Origin: Manduca sexta
Taxonomy: Eukaryota; Arthropoda; Insecta; Lepidoptera; Sphingidae
Assembly: GCF_014839805.1 (NCBI RefSeq)
Contig: NC_051134.1
Span: forward strand, 14,105,170-14,169,169
DNA length: 64,000 bases
Direction of reading: 5' to 3'
The position numbers and the translations under genes were made by a program. The notes beneath the pieces were generated by a model. The model made no database searches and was not told the origin of the DNA. It was given only the letters and a program-made list of their open reading frames with translations. Shown here piece after piece: positions 1 through 13,949 of the stretch (positions are counted from its first letter, which is position 1; every line of letters starts with the position of its first letter).

Positions 1-141
1 CCGGCGCCGTTGGAGGAGACGCGCGCCGACTGCGGAGCTGGCGCGCCGCCGCCCGACCCGCCACCGCCGCACTCGCTGCCCGACCCGAGCCTGCAAACGT
101 GCACGCACAACGCTCTAACTTATGTACACGGGGAAATCTGA
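1..141 (+). CDS. C-terminal end of an unidentified protein (partial)
   Basis: Reading frame 1 is open from the first base and stops at TGA 139-141, giving 46 residues of a C-terminus. The piece is strongly proline-rich (runs of PPP and PPPP around residues 16-24) and ends in ...LTYVHGEI. Its GC content is far above the sequence right after the stop, which turns AT-rich at once, as expected at a CDS to 3'UTR boundary. There is no start codon or splice acceptor in view, so this is the end of a last exon whose beginning lies left of the window. I do not recognise the protein. A cytosolic tail of a receptor or adhesion protein is possible but is only a guess. The frame could also be fortuitous in GC-rich DNA, since 46 codons is short. 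Confidence 0.5.
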   Translation, partial: PAPLEETRADCGAGAPPPDPPPPHSLPDPSLQTCTHNALTYVHGEI

Positions 142-700
142 AATGCATTTACATACCTATGCACTTTAAACCATGGTTTATTTACATATTACCTATTAAG
201 TACGCCTGTCCGGGTTAATCCAGTAGGGGTTAATCCGGGTAAGTCCATTAGTAATTTAAGGTATTTAAACATAATTGACAATCGACAGACTGAGAATAGT
301 AAGTGTAAGCGTTACTGAGAGGCGATGCGACAGGGGAATAAAAATTACTGCTCAAATAGAGGAATTCAAAATAACATTATAAATTAACAAAGATCAATAT
401 TTAATTACGCTTTGAACTTTAAGAAAGTAAGAAAAATAAAGTGATATAGCAGAACCTCGTAAATATTTTTCTTCAAAGTTATCATTAGCCATCTCACGCG
501 GCTGTGCAGTGTGCCTGGGAGAGATGACCATAATGGCAGAGGAGTGATGGTCAATTTGTAAATCTACTTTTTCCTGTTAAATTTATTTCTGGACTATTCG
601 TAGGTTGTTTGTCACTTTGCCAGCATTAAAAGGAAAATAAAAAAGATTAGGGAAAGATACTGAGTGCTTCAAAATTTTAATTTTCATTTATTATGCGTAA
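142..700 (+). other. putative 3'UTR of the left-edge gene
   Basis: AT-rich sequence directly after the stop at 139-141. AATAAA hexamers at 337-342, 435-440 and 636-641 on the + strand are candidate poly(A) signals. The sequence does not show which one is used. Confidence 0.3.
435..440 (+). terminator. candidate poly(A) signal
   Basis: A canonical AATAAA hexamer about 295 bases after the stop codon of the left-edge frame. Two others (337-342 and 636-641) are equally good on sequence alone. Confidence 0.2.
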
Positions 701-3700
701 TGCTACAATAAAATGGCATTTCACCAACTTTTTTTTAACACAATAATTCTATTCCTAAGCATAATCCTAATAAATAAACATTTACAATCTCATATTACCT
801 ACATTGTCTTTTTATGCTTTTTCTATATGGCCATCTCGGCTCGATCAAATATGGCCATCTTTCCTTACTATCCGCTGTGGATGGTTATTTGTTTTTTTTT
901 TTTTTTTGTAAAAATCATAAACAATCTAGGCGTCATATTGAGTAGAAGTTAAAGTTTAGCTCATAAACTGTTTGTTAAAAAAAAAAAACACAAATTTCTT
1001 TCATGTCTTATCACCAAACTATTTAACGTAAGGGACATTTCCATACGTTTTGTTTCTTCCAGAGTTGGAATGAAATATATTTTTTTCTCACTAAACGAAT
1101 AAAATTACAATAAAATAGTTTCAGTGAGTGGAAATGTGTTTTTATGGATTGCCTATCTCTCTTATACGATCATCTTATACAGTTCTTACCTTAAAATTAT
1201 TTAAATCAGTAATTTTCTAAGTTACACACACACACACATGTTTGTTTATTGCTTTGATTATTGCGGAGATTTTTGTATAATTTTAAAACTGCAGACAACA
1301 AGTGTCAACACATATTTTTTTATACTGAAAATAATAAGTGATAACAATATAACAGTAAACATTTTTACCTCGAACACATTTTATTTTGCATCAGAACTAA
1401 CAGAACACATGCTCGCAATAAAATAAATATTCATTATCAATATGTAGACTATATTACAATTCGTGCTAACAATATTATATCTTTATCGGTTAATGATGCA
1501 ATAGGGTATAATCATTTATTATATTATTAACGAAAGCATGAACTACTCTGTGTCTAATAATCTCTGCCCATTTTCTTTTAACTTACACAATTAACATAAT
1601 TAAGACGCTAAAGATATAATGTGAGTTAAAATATTAAATTTTCAGTTACAATAAATAGGCAATTTAAAATATTCCAATAGCGAGGGCGCTCTCAATTCCT
1701 AAGTAGCTCAGCAAGATTTTAAAATATAGGTACATAATGACTTTGACATTGACTGTCATTGATGCATAACAAGAGAATATTAAATACATCATAAGTAGAC
1801 ACACAAGATTTAGCTCGCGTTACAACATTTCATAAATTATTCATACGACATGAGAACGAGTATTATTGAAATTCAATTTATAAATGGTAAAAAACAATTT
1901 TAACAATTGACCTAGTGGCCGCTAGGCAATACCTGCAACTTCTCATGGAATTGAATGCAAGGCGAAAATGTAGCAACGTCGTAATACGCCAATCAACGAT
2001 CGCAGTTTCGCTTCCCAAATCTGGGACGCGAATACACACATATAGCTTACGCACACATTAATGTATATATACTTGTGTTAATGAACAATCGCAACTCGGC
2101 TAAAGAAGTTATGCATAAGTGTCTTTCTGATTTTGGGTTTTGGTGCCGTCAAAATGTCGAGAGTATTACAGAAGTGGGACATGCACAATGCGCGAGATAT
2201 GGCCGTCCTGCGAGACTTTCACGAACTGTATTTTGATTACCAAATACGCGTTAGAATCTGTGTCAGTTTCATCACCGCAATGCATCCGCTCACAGTTGGC
2301 GTGCGGTCGCTTTTTGTGAACACACGTACGTGTAATCCGACTACGCAAGCTGCGTTTTGTAGCCCAGTCCCCGCCTGTTAGCAGGACGAGCATCCTTTAA
2401 CATATTATATGTAATTTGTTCATGTGATTGAACAATGCACAATAACCAATGATGAACAATAACATTACAGACAAAATAACACGGACAACTTGAAATGTGC
2501 ATGATGGAGACTGATCTTAGCGATCTGAAAGAATCTGGTCTACACAATATGGAGAAGGTAGAAATGACCTGCTGCGTTGAAGAGCTACACAAAGACTATT
2601 CACGATTAAGTTTGTTACCCTTCGTTCGTAATCTCGGCGATTTTCTGTTCCCTATTGATGTGAGGCGATCGTGTTTTCTATGCGACGTGTTAACTTAAGG
2701 GACCAGTTGCGTAGAGTTGCAAGTTACTTGTAATTTCTCGCTTGATAGGCAACTTGATAGTAGCCGATATTAAGGGTGTTATTCTTGGAAGCAAGTCGAT
2801 AGATACTGGTAATTGTACGGTCTACACTTCCCACTGAGTATTGGTCTAGCAAAATCTATAGTTCAGGCAGTCTTTTTAGTTCCGTTAATATTGTGTAAAG
2901 CAATGTTGAATTAAAATAAATGACGCTGGACATAACCCAAAAACTATGTTACAAATATTGGCAATGCACCATTTTCTTCATTTGGACACAGTATTGGCTT
3001 ATGCAGTTTTTTCAATTGGCACTAGGTAAATAGAAATTATTCTAGACTCATACGTCTGTGCTGGTATCTGTTATTAATAATTGTTAAGTGGTTAATTCCT
3101 CTTTCCCAGACGGTACATCATTCCGTTATCTACTGCAGTCTTGCGTTTGATGAACTGTCCAGTGTAAACAGCCTTTAGTTGACTTCTTTACTTAGGTTGT
3201 CCATTTAGCTGTTTTTTTTTTCTTTTTTTTGTCTCTAGCATACTCACGGGCAAGTCTACTACTACATTTGACCCACCAACATAAACTTTTATAGATTGCA
3301 TATAGTCTGAAAATGTTATCAATCTTTATAAAAACTATGTTATTAAAGGCATTCGGTGATTCTAACTGTTAATTCATCGAAGGTACGCTGGGTATAATAA
3401 TAATAAATGGTACATTTTATTCGTAATAGATAGAGGACGCAACAGCTGAAATTGCGATCGAGCTATGAAATTATGTATGTCAAACAAAAAAAGTGTCACA
3501 GCACTAAACAAAAGTAGGCTAAGTGAATTAATCGGTACGACCTAGAAACTGAAAACGAGTGACGCGTCGAAGAATCTCCGCTGAATTAGGGAAAGGGAGC
3601 ATATTACAATTAATTATTTAATATAATTAGTACTTTTATGTGTGTAGTTTTATCGCCTCGATGTCTCGTTATGTAATAAGCAGAATGCCTAGTCATCAAA

Positions 3701-6700
3701 ATAATAATAATAAGCATAATATTTGCTAGATACAACGGTATTTTACAACATCCAAAACATAATTCTTCTCATAAGTATTTGCCTGTGATCATAATATGAT
3801 CGATAAAGAGTAAAAATAAAAACGTTTATAAAATATAATATTGGCTGCAAAAGAATACTGAAAACCCATAAATAAAATCTGCCTTTTTTGATTAATAAAG
3901 CTCCTAACCTAACCAGATGTTAGTTCTAGAACAATATAATAACTACAATATTAATGATAATGATTGATTGCACCTCGACGCGACGTAAAGTTGGTGAAAT
4001 AGATTAGAACCTTGGTTAATAGTAATCGACTATGTATGATAATACAATTATAATTTGTTGTAAGTATATTTTGGAATAGGTTTCACTTTTTGATATAATG
4101 TTTTTCACATTATTCTAAGGTTTGTTATCAAAGATCTAATATTCAAGATACCTTCGCTTTTATTTAGTTGTCATCAAGTTAGTTAACATAATAAATATTC
4201 TACTTGGTAACAGCAGTAAAGTATAGTAGTAACATTTTCTGAACTGCTGTTTTATATTTGTTATTAAATTAGGTTAAACTTAGGTATAAAATGTATAGTA
4301 ACAAATAATTTCAAGACAAGACGGCTGCGGGATTTTAATGCTCGCGAGTTTCTAGTTACATTGTTGCAGGTGCCAGCATTAAAAGCTTTTCATAGGTGGA
4401 CAAGTTCTGTATTAATTTTGTTACAGATAAGATTATCGCACCCGCAACGATTCGTCCGAGGTCAATCAACAATTTGCCATTGTGACAAATAGAGCGGCCC
4501 GACCGACCTACATTCTGCCTCAGTAAGTAAACCACTCCTATGACGATTAACAATAGGTGAATCATATCAACTCATCTATTACTTTTGGCCTAAATAAAAA
4601 GAGGACATTGTTACGCAAACGAATGTCGAGTGATTCCAGATGAGACGTTCACGTTGCTCATTTGTGACACTATGTGGTATAATGAAGATAGATTATTGCG
4701 GTCACTTTGGGGGCTTGCGAGTAGTCGGACCACACACAGGTAGGACCACCGAGCTGGCCGCAAAAACACATTGTAAAACATAGTTTTTGTCACCAACACC
4801 CGTTTCATTCGTCACTGATATAAATGTAGTTACTGATGATACTCCAAACATTTATTTCGGCTGTAAATAAATTGCATATTTAAATCGATTTCATATAAGT
4901 GCAGTGGGGTTTATTATTAAACCGCAAAGAGCACGTCGCAGTTAGGATAAAGTTAAAGGTTGGTAAAGTCAACAACCCGTGAATCGTTGGGCAATATTCA
5001 CCGTATGTATCATCAGTCTCCCGTGGTCTTATTATAGATGTCATCCGACCTACTCGCATCCTCTTCTATATTTAAGTCAAAGCGTCTCGTGTCGTCGCAT
5101 CACTGAGATCTGTGGTTAATTTTTGGATTGCAATTAGATAACAAATTCTTGTTATACATTCTTTTTTCATAGTATATGCATGGGCATATAATAATTGTCT
5201 ACTGTTTAAATATGTTGTTTGTCGTAGCCTTGTGTTCCTACAATGAGTGCTAAAAGTGGTATATATTAATTGTTATAGCTTTATAACTTTCAATATGTTG
5301 ATATATTTTCTCTAAATAATATTGAATAAGACGACCATGTTGTTATCACACAATACCGTTAAGATAAAGCGTTTTAGGACTACAAGACTATTTTACAAAC
5401 TAACAATTATAACTCTAGAGTATGTATTTACATAAAATTTATTTTAATAATACCTATATTTTTGCGATATCAACGAACTACTATCATATTTGACATTCGA
5501 TTAATTTAGGACACAGTGATCCAAGTTTGACTTTAATTGTATGACTGCTATACGCCTAATTCATACGAATATGACAATGTAATTATAAAGTTTAATCATT
5601 CAATTAGTTTTTTGTTATACTCACATCGAGGCTATGGAAACAATGACAATGCCACTGCACGACCATAAATTCGCAATCAATAATAATGGTCGACAGTTGA
5701 CGAGACAATGGAATCAGAATAAGGACGAAAGGTAACGAGCGTCTTGATACGCATGTGAGCGATTTTATTTTTTAAACGGTGCGTCGCCGCTGCATCGTCT
5801 TAGCAGGGGTGGGGAGGGGCTGGTAACAAAGTGAGCATTGCCCTCTTTACGACGACGCCGTGCTGTGACTCAGACGCCCTGAGGACGAGCCGACTGGGAC
5901 CTGAAGGACGGTTTGTTTACCTCGAGTAAACAATCTTACGATATACGACATGCTATTGCAAACACACTTCAAACATTAACATTTCCAATTTCAAATGCAG
6001 TTAAAAATTAGTACTAATGTAAAGATGCTGTACGATGATTAAATTATTATTTATTTTGTAATCAAATTCATTAAGCATATTATTTGTTTCATCAAAACAT
6101 GTACTATGTCCTACGTTGTTTGGTCTTAAACGAGTTCACCTCATTATATTTCCAATATAATATAATAATTATATACATTTCTCGATTTATTTCATTACTA
6201 AAACCATTTAATGAACGACGAACCCAATAAACAGTCTAGCCCGAGTGCTTGTACGGGTCAGGATGCGTCAAGTTACCAGCCACTAGCTTTAAAAATATGG
6301 GTTTTGTATCGATAACTTTTCAGCTTGATCTTGAAACTATTGACATCAGGTAAATCCGCCACTATATAGTCAGTTTATTCTTTAACGCAATGCGCCACTT
6401 CTACCCCGATATTACTCATATTTCTCAGAAAACCGTAGTGAAGCATCAGCAACCCAAATTCTGATTTTTTTTACTTTACGAGTGACGCTGATCATTCATA
6501 ATTTTGGTGATCCAATTGTCCGTTTGCCGCGCCGCTGGTTAAAAACCCGTTTTACCTGCAGCTGCTGGTCGGTCATGTACTTTAGATTTATTGTTAAGCC
6601 GTCGAGAAGACTTATTATTGGTACATCAACCAATGACGGTCGACCGCAAATTATATTCAATTTATGTTCAAAATATTTAAATTCAGAGCATTTGTTTGAT

Positions 6701-9700
6701 TGCAAGGTGATCTTGGAGCTGTTATAATTTGCACTGTACGTCTTTACACAAGGCATGGCAGGCACACACGTTTGAAGTGGAGACTAAGTGGACACGAGGT
6801 CACATCTTATATCACAATACGAGTAAACGACGATCCGTCGGTTGAACATTTTAATAATAGACGTATTGTATCATGTCCGGCGGTGACGCAACAATCGTAT
6901 GGAGGGCGAGGTTGGTTCAATGATAAACCTAGTCACCATAAAATGCCCTAAAAATTGTAAAGTGGCCTGCGAACGCAACCCGAAACATAACATGAATAAT
7001 TACGTATTATTGCGTATGTAGGTCACGTGATACCATTTGTTTTTCATGTGTTGTGATCCGTTGACAAGTTTGTTGTTTTTAAATAAACCCTTTGTTCTTA
7101 AAAGCATATTGAAACATGTTAGCTATTTCCTGTTGAGTCTATGTCATTCGTGTGATAAATAACAAGTGGCAAAAGCAAAAATCAATATAAAACGCTGTCA
7201 ATAAGCGTTTCAATAAAAAATAATCGAACTAGAATATTATACAGATGTGTTTAAACCACCCAGTTTTATTTAGAATTTGTCTCATAGTACACCCTGTATA
7301 TAATTACTATGTTTGTTTTATCAACTAATCTTTACAAAGTGGCTGTCATACGGCATAATAGGGGAATGACCACGGACAGATGGCGTTGCACCGTATTGCA
7401 ATGCATTTCACATTTGATAGCAATATTGTATGACAAATAATTATGTGAATTGGAATGTACAAACAGAACGGGAATTGAAGAAATATCGTTACTGGTAACA
7501 AAAATAGCGATCATGTGAGATGGGCATCGTGCAAACAGCGCAAATTGTAGGTGTGACGTGTGGAATAATCAAACACATGATGTATTCAAGGCTGCGCCAG
7601 CCGTCATCGTTCCATAGTCCGTTGGAAATACAACAATAACTACTGAATGTCAATGCCAAGAGTTTCTGGGAAATTTATTATTACCTACCCCTTCCTCAAC
7701 GCGCACATTATTTAGCTTTGGCCTGTGACTCGGCTGCTCGTATTTTTTCTAAGTTAGCAATAATTTCAACAATAATTTTATCTATACGATATACAATTGG
7801 TCTCGACTAAGTGTAACATAGCAAAAGTTTCAACTTACATAAATATGTGTTTGTAGGTTCACAATATGTACGAAAATTAAAACTCCGTTAAAGGGATCCA
7901 ATATTTCTGATCCATACTATCATTGCATACGCGCTTCTGTAATGAACATTTCAACTAATCCTTTTGGATCTTATTGGCGACAGACACTACTTGACGTGTT
8001 CCCACAATAAAATTTGTGTTCTTTGCCAAATATATGTTATGTCCGTAAAAATCACAGACATGCTATCTTCGCGTGGTTTCGGGTGAGTATTGTGCACTGG
8101 AATCGTTTATAAACGCAGTTGCATAAATAACGACGACAGAACGGTAATACATTTTGTTTTATGTTCGTTTTTTGTTTAGAAAAATATACATTGTGACAAA
8201 CCTACTTAGAAATCGGGTTCGTCTAGTTTCAGCGGCATTTGTATGCGGTCGGAAAAAAAATCAGTTAAAAGTTACCCAAATTTATCTTAAAAAAATAGAG
8301 AATTTATTTGTGTTTCTATAACAATACTTAGTAAAGAAAATCGCTACTATCGTAAGGGGTTTTGGCAAAACAAACATTGCCAAATTTTGGCCAATAGATC
8401 CTTACTTTGAAAACAAATATTGTAATTATACGATTGAATCGAATCAATAATGATGAATCTGATTGCAAAATAAATTAACATTGGTCAGATACGATATTTG
8501 CAGATGTATCGTGAAAGCGAACGCGGAACTAAACCCAATACCACCTCTATTTGTCCGAGATGTGCGGGGACGTGCAAGGTGACCGCGGTACGACGTTACA
8601 CATGCTACGCAAACGTGACGAGATGACTGGCGAGACAGTAGGCGTGCGCGTGCGCTGCAGTCGCTCCAACCAGATACAAGCCCACCATTATCGCTGTACT
8701 ACAAAAAATGTTGGTTCTCAGATATTATGAAAAAAATATACTATATCACATTGGATAATCCTAATTGTACGGTAGAGCTACGCAGCGCTGTAACCAATTT
8801 TTGTCTAAAACAAAAATGGGCGATACTATTTGTGATTGTTGGGTAAAAGGGCTCACCGATTTAACTATGACAAGAAACCGGCATAAAGTGCATAATAACT
8901 CCTATACCATAATCCTACTGGCCTTTAAAAAAATCGATAACTAGTATGAAGATTCATTATCGATAGAGATGTAACGAAAGAATCTGCATACAATTTACGT
9001 ACCATCAGCTAGTAAGTATGCTTTGAAAATATTCTTCGTAAATCATAATGCAACTTAACGTTTCCGCATTTAATGCAGATAAATTGTTTCTCAAGTGCGA
9101 ATCCATACGTTAATGTAGAGTTCTATAAGTGCCACGAGACATCTAAACATGTATTTATAGACTGACTAATAGCTATGCGTATATATTATTAAACAAAGTA
9201 AATAAACGTGCCTCTTTATACATACATTTATGTATGTGGATATATGCGGAATTATACTTGGTTTTATTACACAAATAATGATGTTTCATACAAACTGTAT
9301 ACTAGATGATAAGCCTCATAATTTAAAATAAACATTACATGAATAAATTTAACTTTGAAGTGTGTTTTTTAAATAAATACACTGAAATGAACTGTTTGTT
9401 CTAATATTCGCATATTCTTATAGGCACGTAATAAGTAGGTACCTACAACTATAAAAAATTATCACTGTGACATTGAAAGATAACAATAATCAATGAACGA
9501 TCAATAAAAAAGTTGTATGTGTGTATGTGTAATAATAATTTGTACATGGCTACGTAATCTATTTGCACGATTGAACATCAATATTTTGGATCAAAATTGA
9601 ATCATAAGTTGTAAGTGAATAAAAATAAATTGGTTCGAAAAAGTTACAATGGCTCTATTATATTTCATGTTTGGCGTTATACGAATTTATTTCGAGGATG

Positions 9701-12700
9701 TGCCTTTTTGTTCTAAGCAATTTCCACTTTACCCTGCTTTGGACATCCTCTATAGTAACAAGAACAGAATTTTCGTATTAATTAATTTATATTTAATATA
9801 AAAATCCTATTTAAATTACAACCGTTTTATGTAAAGTTCAAAGATTTTTAGCTCTAACATGACTTTAAAATCATATACAATAAGGCTGATTCTTGCAAAT
9901 CTCCTTTTTTACGAGACTGGTATTGAATAATTTGTTATGTAATAATTTACCTCGATGAAAGAAAATTCAAAGTTGTTCCTAACTAAGTCTTATGCATTAG
10001 CTGTGAATATGTGGAAGTAAAATTTAAAATTGATATTTACATAAGACCTACGAAACAAAATGTTAAGGTCGAACATTCGCGTTACGACGACGACACTGCG
10101 CCTTTATATTACGCTTCCTGGTTTTAAATCAGGTTATTGTTAGACTCTTAAGTGCAAGAGTCAACGACGCTATGTCTGCGATCTTGAAGTTAAGGAAACG
10201 AGACAGAATAATGAAATTGCATATAACCTCAGTTGTCGAGCAATAGAACGTTCGGCCTCGCGAGGACTCGAACGACGGACAAACTGAATAATGGTGAGAC
10301 TAGATAACTACGTCACGACCTTCGCAAGCTGGTGCTGTGACGTGGACGCTCACGCCTACCTGTTTGCACGTGGCCAATAATGCCGATGTTAACGCGCTCC
10401 ACTTCTCAATGAACAACTACACCAACAACTAGCTATAATGCATTTCATAAATATTCACAAGTGTAAAATCGAAAACGTTTCACATATTATTGCATTGAAT
10501 TTTAACAGTCACAGTTATCGCCAAGCCATCTGCTGTTGCTATCGCCAGTCTGTGTAGGTTGGTTTTTTGAGCATAAGTATTATATTGCATTGTGCGATTC
10601 ATTGGAATGTTTCATATATTTAACGAAAAGAGTAATTGCTCGGTCCCCTGTCCATCTCGCTAATTACACAAATACCAGCAACAAAGCTGTTACTACATTT
10701 TGGTTTTCTGTAAAACATTGATACCGCCCTTTTGGAGTCGGTCTGTCTACAACGCAACTTTATCAATGTGAAAATGTAAATTACACTTACAATTATGTAA
10801 ATTATTTAAAAATAAAAAGCATTACGTACTTCAACCAAGAGGAGCGCGCGGTTTGCTGATTATACCTAGAAAGGAAATCAAAATATGGTTTTAATATTGT
10901 ATGGACTGTACACGTGACTTTGGCGGGAAGGTCTAGGATCAAGGCTCGCAGCACAAAAGATTATCATGGGCACAGCTGAGCGAGGATAAGCCGCGATGCG
11001 GAAGTAACGAGCGAGGCCGAGGCCGTGCGGCCAATTTATAAACTGAAGCATGGGTAGCTGAAACGTTAGCGCTTCAATAGTTCAAATATACGAGTATTTT
11101 CAGATTACGTGTACGTTAGCCACGCAAGAATACGATTGCAGGAACTATAATTAAAGAATTACTTTAACGTACCATGATAAAAAGCATCGATATCACGGTC
11201 GCGCAGAATCGTGAAAACATAACTGTTGTTGTATTAGGAATACCCCGCACTGCGAAAAATAACAGCGAGATATTTTTATCGCCATTCTGTAACAATTAGA
11301 ATCACACAGAAGTGGCAGTGCACGGTATGGCAATGGAGTTTTAAATTGCGCGCGAAAAAATGTAGTTTGATCCGCATTAGCGCGATTACGCGATACGTTG
11401 AGGGTTTATTTTTGCGCGAATGTGTTATGGAGGATAAATGTTGTAGATGCCCGCCGCACTATCAGATAGAATTTGCGTCGATATTTAATCGCGTAAGAAT
11501 ATACTTATAATGGGGAAAAAATTGTAATAGCAGACAAATAAAATTATTGGTTATTTTTCTATTTCACGGATACAGTAAACACCAAGGCCGAAAGCAATTA
11601 TTGCTATGCGATTTAGAAGACGCTTAGGTACAGTATTAATAGTATATAGCCAGAAGAAATGTCGCGTGGCGATATTTCGCTGTGCAGGTTATCCTGAATA
11701 CTCATATGAAATAAATAAATGGAATAAAGTTTTAGCAACCCCAATATAGATTGTGATTTGCAGTTGTCACAACAAGAAGATTGTCAAAACTTATTTAAGT
11801 ATTCATTGAAGATCAATAAAACGTTATACGCGACTGTCAAAGCTGTTCGAGAGATTGTGCAATCCAACTGCTTCGCGATTTTTTTAAGGTGACGTATAAA
11901 ATCTCCTCTAATGTTGCATATTAAGGTTTAAAATTACTACTGCCAGGTAACATTGGTATACACACTTAACATTAAAATATGAAACCCTGGTAGTTAACGT
12001 GTTTTTGTCAAGTTCAAATTTGTAAGGTCATATCACGTAGTAATTCTTACACAAACCTCGTCACGAGCATGAGTCGATACTTGAGCCTTGCAATCGGATA
12101 GAAAGTTATATTTCAAAGCTTTGGTTTGGTTTGGTTATTTAGCGAGACACGTCGCGTCTAATTATGTAAGTTATGTCAAACAGAAATGAACACAAATTAC
12201 ACAGTGTATTTTAAAAGGGTGGCTGTAACCCCATAGTTTATGTCATATAGAATGAGGAATAATAAAATGTTGAAGCCCTGTAGGAAAGGGCGGAATAATA
12301 GGGCGTCCAGTGTATTGGTTGTTTACTTAAATGTTGTTACAAAGCTTTCGAAATATTAAATGCATTTCATTAATCAAAAATCGAATATCTCCGAGGGATT
12401 TAAGAAAAAACACCCTGCAATATATATATTTTTCAATATTAATTAAACACTAAAGATCGATTTATGGTAATAAATATTAATTAATGCAGCTAAAATTAAA
12501 TTATTTTATACAAGTCTATACTTTAATGAAATGTTATACTGACGTGAAGTTATGTTTGCCTTAATAATAAAAATATAATCTATTTGATAAAATATGCTAC
12601 ACATTACATAAACTCGTAGTGTACGCAAATCGTATGGTAAATATTGAAAGTGTCTCCAGGCCACGTGTGCGTACGTGGGGAAATATACATATACACACAC

Positions 12701-13580
12701 ATATATATTATTCGCGAGATTATTTTGAAATTGTTACGTCTGTATCTACTTAACACGTTTTAAATACAAAGAATGATGTGAGCAAGAATTTACGCGAGAC
12801 TGTTATGTAAGAGCACGTACGTGAAGGTTGCGACTTGCGGGACGCAGCAGCGAGCAAACTAAACGCGAGCTCGGCCTGCTTCCACACGTGACACAGGCCA
12901 ACTCTACGATATGTAGAATTACGGATATTGGAAAGCAGACATCAATGGATATAAAATGCCGTTTGCAGAAGCTAATCTAACTAGGACAGATTGATTTATA
13001 ACTCAAACAAGAAACTGTGCCACCTCGGCCCTACTGCAACGCGTTCTACATTGTTTTACCATGAATATGCAAACAGATATAAAGCCGTGTTTACGATTCA
13101 TATTGCTAAATACGACCGATATCGATGTAGATCATAAACGTACAACCGTGTTTCTGACAAAACGGTTACTGAAAAGGCGAAACTGGTTCGGCCTTTACTT
13201 TTATTGTCCCGTGAATTATTAGATGGCCAAAATGATTGGCAAGACCTTGACTTCAGCCTAATATAAATTGTATGATCGCACTTCCTACATCAGCGAGGGT
13301 CGTCACTGTCGATCGCCTCTATACTCTATCTAACAGTTTGATGGCCAAACACACCTACAATATTGCTGTGCATAACAATTTATCGATCGATTAAAAATAT
13401 ACTGCTAATATGTATCTTATCAAACTCTGCATTAAATCATATTTTGCCATCCAACAAACCGTGATATTAAAATTCCTACTTTAACGCATTTAAATAATGA
13501 ATAATGTATTCTTTCTAATTTGTATTTTGCACAAAATAACATGCTGTCACCAGTTGGTGTTGCTTATTTATAAAAGATAT
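701..13580. other. AT-rich non-coding stretch, no gene supported
   Basis: I find no frame with believable splice sites or a recognisable protein. Short open frames near 2.1-2.7, 4.4-4.8 and 6.5-6.9 kb overlap on both strands, have no family resemblance and no exon boundaries. Short CpG-richer patches stand out at about 5,780-5,910, 8,520-8,690, 10,230-10,400 and 12,820-12,900; they could be regulatory but show no definable site. The stretch is either intergenic or inside a very long intron. Confidence 0.6.
1224..1238. repeat. (AC)n microsatellite
   Basis: An uninterrupted run of seven AC dinucleotides in AT-rich non-coding DNA. No SINE body is attached to it, unlike the TG or AC runs at 45.9 and 59.07 kb. 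Confidence 0.8.
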
Positions 13581-13599
13581 TAACTAGCCCTGACACAAT

Positions 13600-13870
13600 A
13601 CATCTCGGATCGTGTAGGTGTGGTGTGTGCGCACAGCATTCTCGCGAGCCGTGCGACGGCTTTCGGTGTGCGTGTTCGAACCCAGCGTGACAGTGTGTTC
13701 GGCACTAGACGCTCGCCGGTCGGCGGCCGGCGGTCGGTACCAGCCAGCCAGCACAGCACGAGGCATCGAGAACGCGACCCGATTCGCCGCTCGAGAAAGC
13801 ATCGACAAAACTCGGTTGAGGCCGCGCACACTACCCAGGCGGACGTACACTTTCAATCTTTGCTGGCATA
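13600..13870. promoter_or_regulatory. CpG-rich cluster, possible promoter or 5'UTR exon
   Basis: About 270 bases of GC-rich, CpG-dense sequence in a strongly AT-rich neighbourhood. Three or four mutually overlapping open frames run through it on both strands, which is the signature of stop-poor GC-rich DNA and not of a protein. On the + strand it is followed at about 13,914 by a modest donor-like GTAAAT, which would suit a rightward 5'UTR exon. No TATA box or clear initiator fixes a start site, and orientation is uncertain. Confidence 0.35.
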
Positions 13871-13949
13871 CGTACACATGTTAGGAAATATTCAACAAAA
13901 AATTATGGTAAATACTATTGCTACAAAAAACTGACTATAATGTGGTTTT

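Noticed and set aside
2133..2698. Four short frames that look mildly protein-like
   Set aside because: They overlap on both strands, lack splice sites, and show no recognisable motif.
13580..13934. Four overlapping frames of 83-104 codons on both strands
   Set aside because: They share the same GC-rich, stop-poor sequence and translate into Arg/Ser/Ala-rich text without domain or splice support.
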